From contig OX392534.1 in the NCBI GenBank assembly GCA_947623455.1, positions 36,151,426 through 36,215,425 on the forward strand: a DNA stretch of 64,000 nucleotides, given 5' to 3'. Below the pieces are notes generated by a model that worked only from the letters and a program-made list of their open reading frames with translations, had not been told where the DNA came from and made no database searches. Source of the DNA: Mimachlamys varia (taxonomy: Eukaryota > Mollusca > Bivalvia > Pectinida > Pectinidae). Position numbers and translations under genes: made by a program. Position 1 is the first letter of the stretch. Each line of letters opens with the position of its first letter. Shown here one piece after another: positions 38,967 to 49,884 of the stretch.

Positions 38967-41900
38967 GGATGTCCCATGATTTACCTATGTTAGGTACTCG
39001 ATGTTAGACAAGGATGTCCCATGGTTTACTTGTGTTAGGGATTCAATCTTAGACAAGGATGTCCGATGGTTTACCTGTGTTAGGGATTCTATCTTAGACA
39101 AGGATGTCCCATGGTTTACCTGTGTTAGAGATTCGACCTTAGACAAGGATGTCCCATGATTTACCTGTGTTAGGGATTCTATCTTAGACAAGGATGTCCA
39201 ATGGTTTACCTGTGTTAGGGATTCCATCTTAGACAAGGATGTCCCATGGTTTATCTGTGTTAGGGATTCTATCTTAGACAAGGATGTCCCATGGTTTACC
39301 TGTGTTAGGGGTTCGATATTAGACAAGGATGTCCCATGGTTTACCCGTGTTAGGGATTCGATCTTAGACAAGGATGTCCCATGATTTACCTGTGTTAGGG
39401 ATTCGATCTTAGACAAGGATGTCCCATGGTTTACCTGTGTTAGGGATTCGATCTTAGACAAGGATGTCGTATGGTTTACATTTGCTAGGAATTCGATCTT
39501 AGACAAGGATGTCCCATGCTTTACCTTTGCTAGGAATTCGATCTTAGACAAGGATGTCGCATGGTTTACATTTGCTAGGGATTCGATCTTAGATAAGGAT
39601 GTCCCATTGTTTACCCGTGTTAGGGATTCGATCGTAGACAAGGATTTCCCATGGTTTACCTGTGTTAGGGATACGATCTTAGACAAGGATGTCCCATTGT
39701 TTACCTGTGTTAGGGATTCGATCTTAGACAAGGATGTCCCATGGTTTACCTGTGTTAGGGATTCGATCTTAGACAATGATGTCCCATGGTTTACCTGTGT
39801 TAGGGATTCGATCTTAGACAAGAATGTCGCATGATTTACCTGTTTTAGGGATTCGACCTTAGACAAGGATGTTCCATGGTTTACCTGTGTTAGAGATTCG
39901 ATCTTAGACAAGAATGTCGCATGATTTACCTGTGTTAGGGATTCGACCTTAGACAAGGATGTCCCATGGTTTACCTGTGTTAGAGATTCGATCTTAGACA
40001 AGGATGTCCCATTGTTTACCTGTGTTAGGGATTCGACCTTAGACAAGGATGTCCCATGGTTTACCTGTGTTAGAGATCCGATGTTAGACAAGAATGTCCC
40101 ATGATTTACCTGTGTTAGGGATTCGATCGTAGACAAGGATGTCCCATGGTTTACCTGTGTTAGGGATTCGATCTTAGACAAGGATGTCCCATGGTTTACC
40201 TGTGTTAGAGATTCGACCTTAGACAAGGATGTCCCATGGTTTACCTGTGTTAGGGATTCGATCTTAGATAAGGATGTCGCATGGTTTACCTGTGTTAGAG
40301 ATTCGACCTTAGACAATGATGTCCCATGGTTTACCTGTGTTAGAGATTCGATCTTAGACAAGGATGTCCCATGGTTTACCTGTGTTAGGGATTCGATCTT
40401 AGATAAGGATGTCCCATGGTTTACATGTGTTAGGAATTCGATCTTAGACAAGGATGTCCCATGGTTTACCTGTGTTAGAGATTCGATCTTAGATAAGGAT
40501 GTCCCATGATTTACCTGTGTTAGGGATTCGATCTTAGACAAGGATGTCCCCTTGTTAACCTGTGTTAGGGATTCGATCTTAGACAAGGATGTCCCATGAT
40601 TTACCTGTGTTAGGGATTCGATCTTAGATAAGGATGTCCCATTGTTTACCCGTGTTAGGGATTCGATCTTAGACAAGGATGTCCCATGATTTACCTGTGT
40701 TAGGGATTCGATCTTAGATAAGGATGTCCCATTGTTTACCCGTGTTAGGGATTCGATCTTAGATAAGGATGTCCCATGATTTACCTGTGTTAGGGATTCG
40801 ATCTTAGATAAGGATGTCCCATTGTTTACCTGTGTTAGGGATTCGATCTTAGACAAGGATGTCGCATGGTTTACCTGTGTTAGGGATTCGATCTTAGACA
40901 AGGATGTCCCATGGTTTACCTGTGTTAGGGATTCGATCTTAGATAAGGATGTCCCATTGTTTACCTGTGTTAGGGATTCGATCTTAGACAAGGATGTCCC
41001 ATGGTTTACATGTGTTAGGGATTTGATCTTAGATAAGGATGTCCCATGGTTTACCTGTGTTAGGGATTCGATCTTAGATAAGGATGTCCTATGGTTTACC
41101 TGTGTTAGGGATTCGATCTTAGACAAGGATGTCCCATGGTTTACCTGTGTGAGGGATGCGATTTTATACAAGGATGTCGCATGGTTTACCTGTGTTAGGG
41201 ATTCGATGTTAGACAAGGATGTCCCATGATTTACCTGTGTTAGGGATTCGATCTCAGACAAGAATGTCCCATGGTTTACCTGTGTTAGAGATTCGATCTT
41301 AGACAAGGATGTCCAATGGTTTACATGTGTTAGGGATTCGATCTAAGACAAGGATGTCCCATGGTTTACCTGTGTTAGGGATTCGACCTTAGACAAAGAT
41401 GTCCCATGGTTTACCTGTGTTAGAGATCCGATGTTAGACAAGAATGTCCCATGATTTACCTGTGTTAGGGATTCGATCGTAGACAAGGATGTCCCATGGT
41501 TTACCTGTGTTAGAGATTCGACCTTAGACAATGATGTCCCATGGTTTACCTGTGTTAGAGATTCGATCTTAGACAAGGATGTCCCATGGTTTACCTGTGT
41601 TAGGGATTCGATCTTAGACAAGGATGTCCCATGATTTACCTGTGTGAGGGATTCGATCTTAGACAAGAATGTTCCATGGTTTACCTGTGTTAGGGATTCG
41701 ATCTTAGACAAGGATGTCCCATTGTTTACCTGTGTGAGGGATTCGATCTTAGACAAGAATGTTCCATGGTTTACCTGTGTTAGGGATTCGATCTTAGACA
41801 AGGATGTCCCATTGTTTACCTGTGTTAGGGATTCGATGTTAGACAAGGATGACCCATGATTTACCTGTGTTAGAGATTCTATCTGAGATAAGGATGTCTA

Positions 41901-42935
41901 ATGGTTTACTCGTGTTAGGGATTCGATGTTAGACAAGGATGTCCCATGATTTACCTGTGTTAGGGATTCGATATCAGACAATGATGTCTAATGGTTTACT
42001 CGTGTTAGGGATTCGATGTTAGACAAGGATGTCCCATGATTTACCTGTGTTAGAGATTCTATCTGAGACAAGGATGTCTAATGGTTTACTCGTGTTAGGG
42101 ATTCGACCTTAGACAATGATGTCCCATGATTAACCTGTGTTAGAGATTCGATCTTAGACAAGGATGTCCCATAGTTTACCTGTGTTTGAGATTCGATATT
42201 AGACAATGATGTCCCATGGTTTACCTGTGTTAGAGATTAGATCTTAGACAAGGATGTCCCATTGTTTACCTGTGTACGGAATTCGACCTTAGACAAGGAT
42301 GTCCCATGGTTTACCTGTGTTAGAGATTAGATCTTAGACAAAGACGTCCCATAATTTACCTGTGTTAGGGATTCGATCTTAGACAATGATGTCCCATGGT
42401 TTACCTGTGTTAGAGATTCGATCTTAGACAAGGATGTCCCATTGTTTACCTGTGTTAGAGATTCGATCTTAGACAAAGATGTCCCATGATTTACCTGTGT
42501 TAGGGATTCGATCTTAGACAAGGATGTCCCATGGTTTACCTGTGTTTGAGATTCGATATTAGACAATGATGTCCCATGGTTTACCTGTGTTAGAGATTAG
42601 ATCTTAGACAAGGATGTCCCATTGTTTACCTGTGTACGGGATTCGACCTTAGACAAGGATGTCCCATGGTTTACCTGTGTTAGAGATTAGATCTTAGACA
42701 AAGATGTCCCATGATTTACCTGTGTTAGGGATTCGATCTTAGACAAGGATGTCCCATGGTTTACCTGTGTTAGAGATTCGATCTTAGACAAGGATGTCCC
42801 ATGGTTTACCTGTGTTAGAGATTCGATCTTAGACAAAGATGTCCCATGATTTACCTGTGTTAGGGATTCGATCTTAGACAAGGATGTCCCATGGTTTACC
42901 TGTGTTAGAGATTCGATCTTAGACAAGGATGTTCC

Positions 42936-44348
42936 ATATTGTTATATGATCGGTATGTAACACTATTCCTTATTGCCCAAATGGGATCATATAAACATTG
43001 ATTATTTCCCTTGAAAATTTTCGTGACGTCGCCGAGAAGTTAATATTACGTTCGTGGAATGTTGTGTTGGTTCCATGGCACAGCAAACTCAATACATAAC
43101 GCTCGGGATTCGATCTCAGACAAAACAATATCCGGAAATCAGACTTGTATCTAAGTATCGATATAGCATAGGTCCAAAATTTGCCTCCATTCCAAAAAGA
43201 ATGGCTTCGCTAGTACTTAAGTGACCTTGGTTGAACCAATATAGGGGAAATTATTCTAGCGCAAATTACAGGTATGACTTTTAGTATTACATTGTACATG
43301 AAGCTTAAAGCATCATAAAACTGACAGTAAAAGTAATACAGTGGTATGTATAAGGTATTCTTCCTTAAACAATCAATGTTTTGTGATGGAGTCACTGGTT
43401 TAACTACCATGAATATTTCTCTGTCTTCCATTGTCGGATTATTTTCATTAGTTTAATGGAGATGAATCTTGTCTAATCGTATTAAATCCAACGCATACCC
43501 CATTACATTTTAGAGTAAATTGGTTTTAATCTCTCTATCAAAAGATTAAAGTTTGAGTATAAAGCTTTAAAATTCTCCATGAAGAGCTGGCATAAACATT
43601 GCATCTGTTTGTTTTGTAGTGTTGCAGTCAGCGTTACGGAGACAAAACCAGGAACAGAAAGACCATTTCTCGAGCCAAACACAACGTATAAACATTATCC
43701 CCGGGCAAAAAACCCGAGAGTCTCACATGAGATGGTATAATGCTTGTGATTATCTGGACGACATTTATGTTCTTTTGATTCGCTTTTCCGCTCGGAAAAT
43801 GTCTTCAGGGTCTAATCATCCATGGAAATGTTCCCAGTCCGGAATTATCTTATGGAAATGCGTTCCGGATGTTATCTTAACGGCTACCAGTCTACCACAA
43901 CTGTAGCTATTTTTTTATCTTGTCGGAAGCATTTATCACTGTATTTAAAATTGTATATGCATGACATATTTTATACTCCAACAAATTAAGACACTGCTAT
44001 GGGTCAACATGAAGGATGTATCTAGGTACAGATTGCCCTAACGGGAGCTTGCACGGTATTGTTGTGTTTTTCTTTGCACAATATTTCCAATTAGATGGCA
44101 ACATATTTGCATAAGTCGATTGAGTGTTTCCGAATGTCTTTATATCTCATAAAACAGTTTGACAAGTTTGACAGTTTGAAAATAATAAATGAAGATCTAA
44201 ATCAATATAGCCAAATTTTCATATTTTGGAGTCGAGTAAAACAAGATGACTCACTTCCCGTACAAGTGTACCAGGGTTTAAGAAGACTTACGTAATATAT
44301 CTTTTTTTTAATTCCTTTTGCAAAAACATGAAAGTTTTATCTTGAGAA
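42936..44348. other. Flank right of the array; no gene recognised
   Basis: A stray 20-bp piece of the satellite unit (GGGATTCGATCTCAGACAAA) lies at about 43105-43124, outside the array. The open frames at 43210-43431, 43619-43906 and 44095-44295 have no recognisable domain. Confidence 0.5.
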
Positions 44349-44664
44349 TCCTCGATTTCCAGGGGTTACGATCATCTACGCTCTCTACACCCTTGAAAAA
44401 TACCATGATAAATATGCAGGCTCCGTGTGCGCAACTTTGTTGATGAGACAATGAGACTGGCTCGACCTTTTGATGTACATCAAAAGAATGTCGTGGTCAC
44501 ATAAAGGTAAAAAGTAACAGGTTTGGAATTCGGTTGCGGTTGACGACAGGCATGTAGCAAAGTGATTGGTCAGGCTTATTTTAACTGAGCGTGATTTGGT
44601 TTTGCGATGACATATCCCAGGAGTGTAGAGAGCGTAGGTGATCGTAACTCCTGGATATTGAAGA
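44349..44664 (-). mobile_element. MITE-like element, copy B (inverted relative to copy A)
   Basis: A 316-bp element with imperfect terminal inverted repeats: left TCCTCGATTTCC, GGGGTTACGATCATC, TACGCTCTCTACACCC; right GAGTGTAGAGAGCG, TAGGTGATCGTAACTCC, TGGATATTGAAGA. The interior has CCGTGTGCGC and TTGATGAGACAA, shared (complemented) with copy A. No coding capacity. A clear target-site duplication was not found; TTATCTT occurs close to both ends but not directly at them. Confidence 0.75.
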
Positions 44665-44884
44665 CTTATCTTCAGCTATCAATAGCATTTCGTTTCTATT
44701 TCCAGGAAATAGAGAGTAGGCGGAGGTAACATTCTAGATACAGTATAACATTGAGCTATGGTCTGAGGCGACCAACGTGTAGAGAACATGTTTCTTTAAA
44801 ACTATGCTGATAGATAGTGGTTATTTTTATTTAAATATGTTTTATTGCCTATAAATGCAGCAGGATTGGACACAAATTGATTAC

Positions 44885-44954
44885 GGTTGATGCCGGTCTA
44901 TACACCACGGTTGTTTCACGGATATACCCGGTGTTTACACGGACGCCTGCGGGT
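44885..44954. other. Fragment of an unassigned repeat left of the SINE
   Basis: Sequence with CACGGATATACCCGG and ACACGGACG resembles in composition the CACGGAT/ACACGAAT/TACGGACG-rich stretch at 45560-45960 on the far side of the SINE, so the SINE may have inserted into an older repeat. Confidence 0.3.
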
Positions 44955-45320
44955 GATAATAATTATAATAATAAAATCGAAGTTCTTATATGCCGCTTTA
45001 TCACAGCCTAAAAGGTCGTCTCAAAGTGGTTCACAAATTATTTTCTGTGGTTATATGGCCTTAGCAACCAGCCAATATCGTCCTCAACTCCTTGGGGAGC
45101 ATACAACAGGTGCAGCCATTTCGGTGCTCTACGATTCTACATTCTACAATTTCTAGCACTACCCAACCACGTACTAATTAACAGCTGAATAGACTGGAAC
45201 AAGCATAGTGAAGTATCTTGTTTGTGGATACAACACAATTGCCGTGGCCATGACTCAAACTTGCAACCCTTCGTTCACGAGCCAGGCGTCCTACCATTAG
45301 ACCACCGTGTGTGCCTCCAT
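44955..45320 (-). mobile_element. tRNA-derived SINE with a conserved-type 3' domain
   Basis: On the minus strand the head (about 45310-45240) reads GGTGGTCTAATGGTAGGACG (A box) and GCAAGTTTGAGTCATGG (B-box-like). The 3' body near 45045-44985 has GAACCACTTTGAGACGACC and TGATAAAGCGGCATATAAG, then a TTATTATTATAATTATTATC simple tail at 44980-44955. The head-body-tail order and the AAAGCGGCATATAA box fit metazoan SINEs with shared central or 3' domains (V/Deu-like; assignment from memory). Open frames at 44887-45156 and 45222-45428 are shadows of it. Confidence 0.7.
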
Positions 45321-45429
45321 ACGTTGATCACCGTCGTTCATCAATGTTTGTATCATATAGTCTACGGTGTCAAATTCATTTCATTCTTCAAGAGTTTTGA
45401 ATTTTTGTGGCAAAATTGTCCCTCTTGAT

Positions 45430-45990
45430 GTTTTTTAGGCGGCATTTTTGGTCAGGAAGTCAGAAAGTATTCTCCTGTAGCGAGAGTGAATACAGAATGT
45501 CTACTTGCAAAGACGTTCATTCGTCCCCTGTTGAGGTATATTGTGTACAACCGTAAAGAAACCGTAGACATTCTGACAGCTCCGGGAACACGCTGTGCTG
45601 ATACCGGTGGTGTCCGTGTCAACTGTCTGCCATGTATTACCTTCTCCGTGTTAACACGTGACTGTCCGTGAAGCTTACGGGAAAAATCCGTTATCCTCCA
45701 TATACATCCGTGTTTCTTCTAAAAGGTCTTTCACGGATAACCTCGGACATTACACGAATACTTCGGTACCTACAAGGACGTACACGAATCCTACACGGAT
45801 CAATACGGACGAGTTTCAACCGGGTAGGTCCGGCGAAAAAAATTAAGCATGTTTAATTTGATGGTCCCGGATGTCGCCGTATCATACACGGTGATGGCGG
45901 ATTAACAACGACTGTCACCGATCGACGGTCCGTGTTGATCCGGCGTCTCATCCTTAAATGTGTGAAAGAGGCTTTAAGGATATAAATGTA
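45430..45990. other. Unassigned sequence, no supported gene
   Basis: Unusually open in several frames (45486-45671, 45658-45846, 45668-45856) and richer in CGG/CCG than its surroundings, with repeated ACGGAT/ACACG words. No domain recognised; likely a repeat remnant. Confidence 0.35.
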
Positions 45991-45995
45991 TTCTA

Positions 45996-46206
45996 TAAGA
46001 GGTCATGTTCTGGTGACCTCTGTATACGTAGCCTCTTTACTTCACAATAAAACCAAACATATTCGCTTATTGTGGCGAAATGACTTAATGCAAAGATACA
46101 TGTAGGAGTATGCAAGCTTTTTAGACCACTAACATTATCTTCCAAGATTCTGGAAGCGGTAAGTTGATTGGCTAATACAAAAGGTCACTAGAACATGACC
46201 CCTTCT
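45996..46206. mobile_element. Small inverted-repeat element (possible MITE)
   Basis: GAGGTCATGTTCTGGTGACC at about 46001 and its near-complement GGTCACTAGAACATGACCCC at about 46183 enclose about 160 bp. Each arm is itself partly palindromic (GGTCA...TGACC). No target duplication identified. Confidence 0.4.
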
Positions 46207-47573
46207 GGGATCCTCCTTGTAATCAGATTGTGCATGGCCCTGTGTCGTATTTTTGAACAAGATAATATTATTTTAGTCCGCTTGTTCGAGTCTACTCATT
46301 TAAAAATAGTACGTGGTTGGGCGTTGCTAGACTTGTTTAATGCTTCATGTGAGCGTCGGAATTTTAAATGGCAGCATTGGTTGTATGGGCTGGTTACCAG
46401 GGCCCGGCCTATAACTACGAATACTAATTTATTAACCGCATTAATTAAGACCATCTACGAACTCGATTGTGATAAAGCGGTATGAGAATACCTCGAATTA
46501 ATATTATTAGAATAAATTTCTAAATTAACAAATGAATACATCAAAATATTTGTCTTGATTTACCGTCTGTCTTTACCGTATAAATAAGAGTCACCTAAAA
46601 TGCACAAGGCAGAAAGAGTTATCTCCCTCTATTTGTATACGTTTATGGTAGTTTTCAAGAACTGTGCGAACTGAAAGAAAAACTAACAAAAATAGCATCT
46701 TAATTTTCAAGTTTTGATATATTGATTACAGAAGACACGGGTTTATGCTGTATATATAGGAAAAGACCTAATTCACCGTTGTTATAACTATTTATGTACG
46801 AATCACGATAGTCATATTTTTCCGTATAAGTTTCCAAAAAGACTTATATTTGGTCAGCTCTTCTATATTTCAAATAAATTTCTATAAATGTCCAATTTGT
46901 AATATTTATCAATTTGATTTATTTTCACCTTAATACACATGTCACCACATACAATGACAATATGTCCACTCTAGAAAAAAAATGCATCGCATAAAAAAAC
47001 AGGATATTTTCATGCTATTTTGATCTTAAAAATACTTAAATATCACAAAAACATTGGTTCGGTGTAGATGTAAATTTGTTGCCCAGACTCGCTTGCTGCT
47101 TTGTCATATAAATTGGACTATTTTGTACAAGCAAACTAAGTCAAGGTTAGATTGTCTTAAAGTATTTATGATTTGTTGAATTTAAAAAAAAATAAATACA
47201 ATTCAAGGAAAAGTATGCAGTTCATCACATTCAAAAGGATAATTGGTCAATCAGAAACTCATTTATCTGTACAAGTGAATATTATCTTCTTTTACCATGC
47301 AAACCCATTTCTTGTTTTATTATTGATTCACAGCAACATATACAACACAAATATCAATGTTCAGGTAGATTGGAAATATTTTATAAACTTAAAAAATAAA
47401 CATAACAAAACATAGCAAGATAGATTATTGTAGCATGGCTACAAATTGATATAGGTAGGATCTATAAATAGGCTTGTATAAAATATAACTATAAGTTGAA
47501 AAGTTGGATTTTTTTTAAATTTCAGAACGGTACTGATGCGAACAGTACCGTAATGTCTAAATGGCAAATACGT
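46207..47573. other. No gene recognised
   Basis: AT-rich. The frames at 46195-46485 and 47173-47415 carry no domain. The 3' untranslated region of the minus-strand gene may extend here; a minus-strand AATAAA lies at about 47317-47322, but the distance is large. Confidence 0.4.
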
Positions 47574-47577
47574 TAAT

Positions 47578-47765
47578 GGACTTGGATTTCCGATAATAAC
47601 TGGTGCTTAGATTTGGACTTCCGGTAATAACTGGTGCTTATACTTGGACTTTCGTTACAAACTGGTGCTTAGACTTGGACTTCCGGTAATAACTGGTGCT
47701 TATACTTGGACTTTCGTTACAAACTGGTGCTTAGACTTGGACTTCCGGTAGCAACTGGTGCTTTG
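47578..47765. repeat. 31-bp tandem repeat, about 6 copies, just beyond the stop of the minus-strand gene
   Basis: Alternating units TTGGACTTCCGGTAATAACT and TTGGACTTTCGTTACAAACT are each followed by GGTGCTTAGAC or GGTGCTTATAC. The array begins about 25 bp beyond the TAA at 47788-47790 on the minus strand, so it probably lies in the 3' untranslated region. Confidence 0.8.
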
Positions 47766-47787
47766 GGTGATCCGACATACCGGTGTT

Positions 47788-48330
47788 TTATACGTGACTA
47801 TGGCGACGATCCTTGTGCTTTTTGTTTGACCTCATTCTTGCTTTGGCATTGGCCTTCACCTTTGCTTTGACCTTAGCCTCGGCCTTTAACCTTTCTTGTC
47901 GCTCCTCTTCCTGTTTTACAAGCTGTACCACCTCCAGCTTCCGGCGGACAACCTTCATGTTGTCAAGGGTGATGAACTCGATGTTACCAATAGTGGCCTC
48001 AGCCTCGTTTTGTTTCACTGGGGTCACAGTCGGAACAACCTTTGCCCTTTTTGTGTGGGTCGGTAAGCCATCCTGGTTATTGACATCTACAATTGTTTTA
48101 TCTCCGAGTTTGAATCGCAACAGGATTGGTTTGACCTTTGTGATTTCGTTGAACGCTTGCGATTGGTCTTTTCTTTTTACCACACGGAATTTGCTATAGA
48201 GGGCGCGCTTGTCAACTTTAGGCGCGTTTGCAGTGACGTCATTGTTGTTGATTTCTTGGTTTGATACAGAACCCGGGTTTTCGCTATCAAGCTTGCGTTT
48301 TCTTGATATGTGATCATTGATCTGATTCGG
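47788..48330 (-). CDS. Unknown nuclear-type basic protein, last coding exon
   Basis: This is the 3' coding exon of a minus-strand gene: 180 codons and a TAA stop at 47788-47790. I start it at 48330 because the sequence just before it is a strong acceptor (CCTTTTTTTGCAG, minus strand) and the frame then continues in phase 0 from the upstream exon. The first residues are PNQINDH, followed by a candidate nuclear localisation signal (SRKRKLD). The middle has no domain I recognise. The C-terminal 50 residues are a Lys/Glu/Arg-rich helix-like stretch (VKQEEERQERLKAEAKVKAK) ending in a basic tail. The composition suggests a nuclear or nucleic-acid-associated protein, which is inference only. The open frame upstream of the acceptor (48331-48441) is intron. 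A 128-codon plus-strand frame over it is a shadow. Confidence 0.7.
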   Translation of the reverse strand, partial: PNQINDHISRKRKLDSENPGSVSNQEINNNDVTANAPKVDKRALYSKFRVVKRKDQSQAFNEITKVKPILLRFKLGDKTIVDVNNQDGLPTHTKRAKVVPTVTPVKQNEAEATIGNIEFITLDNMKVVRRKLEVVQLVKQEEERQERLKAEAKVKAKVKANAKARMRSNKKHKDRRHSHV

Positions 48331-48618
48331 CTGCAAAAAAAGGAAGAGACTCCTGTTAAATGTCTTATATCTTACAAGAAACAAGATTTTACAGTATATA
48401 GTTCTTGCCAACATGTACTTGCAAATAAAATAGCCGAACACAGTAAATAGTAGAAAGAAATAATACCGCTTTTCGTTTCACAAACCACACATATATTTTT
48501 GTCAAGTTATAACTTCGCATGCGTATTATCTTTATGATTTATAAATTCTTCTTATGCTTGATACTAACTATTTATTTTTAATAATATATATTCGATCGGC
48601 AATATCACAGATATTTAC
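48331..48618 (-). other. Intron (GT-AG, 288 bp) of the unknown minus-strand gene
   Basis: Donor GAG|GTAAAT at 48618 and acceptor TTTTTTGCAG|CCG at 48331 (minus strand). Both flanking exons are open and join in phase 0. Confidence 0.75.
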
Positions 48619-49476
48619 CTCCAATAGGTAGTTTTGTTGCTGGTAGGACCAGCTTGTACGATGTTCGTCATTGGTTTGATTTTCTTCTCCATAAGGTTGT
48701 CTGTAGACTAAACCAGAGAGTTGAAGATTGTCAGATGTTGATCTCCCGGTTCCGTCAGGTAGGATTTCGTTACTATAGTTATTGGGTCTTGTTGCCACTG
48801 TTGTGTCGCTGAAATGATATCTCTGGGACGAATCCTGACAACTAACGTCTCTCGATGATGTCCCGTTGACTCTGTGGGACAAATAAGTTTTGTATTGTAC
48901 TGTGGTATTTTGAACGTCATACAGAGCCACACTTTGGTTACCATAGTAACTAGCAATGTTGACGGGTACTGGTTTGTATCCGTTGGATACAGCTTGGTCC
49001 CTGTTTACACTGTTGGTGTATCTTGTTGGTGCGCCACAGTGAGCCGAACACCCAGACGCAAGAAGACTGTCGGAATAGGTTGATGACTTCTGGTTGTGTC
49101 CATAGCTTGTTGAACTATGACTACATTTAAACCCATTGTTCCTGTATATTTCCCCCGAGGAGTTGTTTTCGTAATAGTTCCTTCCGAGTCTGTGAGATAT
49201 TAGTTCGATCTTGTCGTTATTTTCTTGTGTCCTTACCTCTCCACGGTATGTCGTCCTATTTACATTGTAGTCTTCTCCATACATAGAGTTCCATCTTACA
49301 TTTCTTGATATTTGAGAATTGTAACATCTATTTCCTGTCGGAATGTTGCTTCCGAAAATGGGGCTACGGTTTCCCTCGTATGTCGCCTGGGCCCAATAGT
49401 TCGCCGTATCACAATTTCGACTCATTCTGACGTCACCATAATGTGTTTGAGACTGATCAATTGGTTGCCTATACAT
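48619..49476 (-). CDS. Unknown Asn/Ser/Tyr-rich protein, upstream coding exon
   Basis: An exon of 858 nt (286 codons) read on the minus strand, the longest non-repeat, non-retroelement open frame in the window. It is bounded by an acceptor-like TTTTTCTATCCATCAG immediately before 49476 and by the donor GAG|GTAAAT at 48618. The first codon after the acceptor is ATG (MYRQPIDQSQTHYGD), so it is either the start codon of a gene with a spliced 5' untranslated region or an internal Met; I cannot tell. The product is low-complexity, rich in Asn, Ser, Tyr, Arg and Gln, with no signal peptide, membrane segment or known domain. With the next exon it gives at least 466 residues. Low-complexity N-terminus plus basic C-terminus resembles RNA- or chromatin-associated proteins, but the family is not recognised. 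Further 5' exons were not found. Confidence 0.65.
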
Positions 49477-49584
49477 CTGATGGATAGAAAAAGATAAAGG
49501 AAGAAATAATTTGTCGATCACGGAAAACTCTAATGGAAACATTCTTTAATACTGTAATATGACGATGAAAACTGATAAAGATAG

Positions 49585-49668
49585 TGCCGTTGCTGGGTTT
49601 TGAACCCGCAACCCTCGACTCTCTAGCCCGATGCTTTACCGCTGATGATGAGCTAAGGAGAAATACCC
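49585..49668 (-). repeat. tRNA-like sequence (pseudo-tRNA or SINE head)
   Basis: The minus strand reads TTAGCTCATCATCAGCGG (A-box-like) and GGGTTGCGGGTTCAAAACCC (B-box-like). Only three of five T-stem pairs form next to the TTCAAAA loop and no convincing acceptor stem exists, so this is not an intact tRNA. Confidence 0.5.
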
Positions 49669-49884
49669 TATGTACAGCTCACATGTGCATTGCTCTTGAG
49701 GTCGCGTTGATTTGAACTTCAAACTTAATACTTTGTTCTTAATTTACGAAATGTTAACAGTTCCTGATTCTTATCATGCAGGATAACTGTATCACATTGG
49801 ACCATGCAAGTCCGTGGTAGGACAAAAGCGTATAAAAGATGTGCATTGATAGGTTGTCTCACGAGCTTTTAGCTGTAGGGACTT

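Larger units (their letters stand above)
20913..42935. repeat. Giant 45-bp tandem array (about 490 units, 22 kb)
   Basis: The consensus unit reads, in plus-strand pieces, GGATTCGATCTTAGACAAGG then ATGTCCCATGGTTTACC then TGTGTTAG. Unit length is 45 bp with rare 44-bp (near 22510) and 46-bp units. Because 45 is 3 x 15, stop-free frames appear on both strands: a minus-strand 15-residue repeat SKIESLTQVNHGTSL (up to 773 codons, 38985-41306) and a plus-strand repeat DSILDKDVPWFTCVR (up to 376 codons, 23471-24601). The minus frame is broken by two recurrent nonsense variants, Lys AAG to TAG (for example near 28380) and Gln CAG to TAG (for example near 30206), and by 1-bp indels. Most frames open with TTG and there is no signal peptide or flanking exon. 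I read it as a satellite, not a gene. Each unit has a short GACA-AGGA-TGTC hairpin. Confidence 0.95.

Noticed and set aside
20816..42926. Dozens of long open frames on both strands as protein genes
   Set aside because: They arise from a 45-bp (3 x 15) satellite, are open on both strands, mostly lack ATG starts, and are cut by shared nonsense variants and 1-bp indels. No flanking exons or signal peptide.
20913..42935. TTAGGG in most units read as telomeric repeat
   Set aside because: It occurs once per 45-bp unit in a fixed context, not as tandem hexamers.
20913..42935. CRISPR array
   Set aside because: Units are head-to-tail without unique spacers, and the context is eukaryotic.
47813..48199. 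128-codon plus-strand open frame
   Set aside because: It is the reverse shadow of the last exon of the minus-strand gene; its Leu/Ala/Phe-rich product mirrors the Lys/Ala/Glu-rich exon.
49642..49663. Hammerhead-ribozyme-like CTGATGA...GAAA
   Set aside because: The 11 nt between the boxes do not pair as stem II, and no stem I/III was found. The sequence is part of a tRNA-like region.
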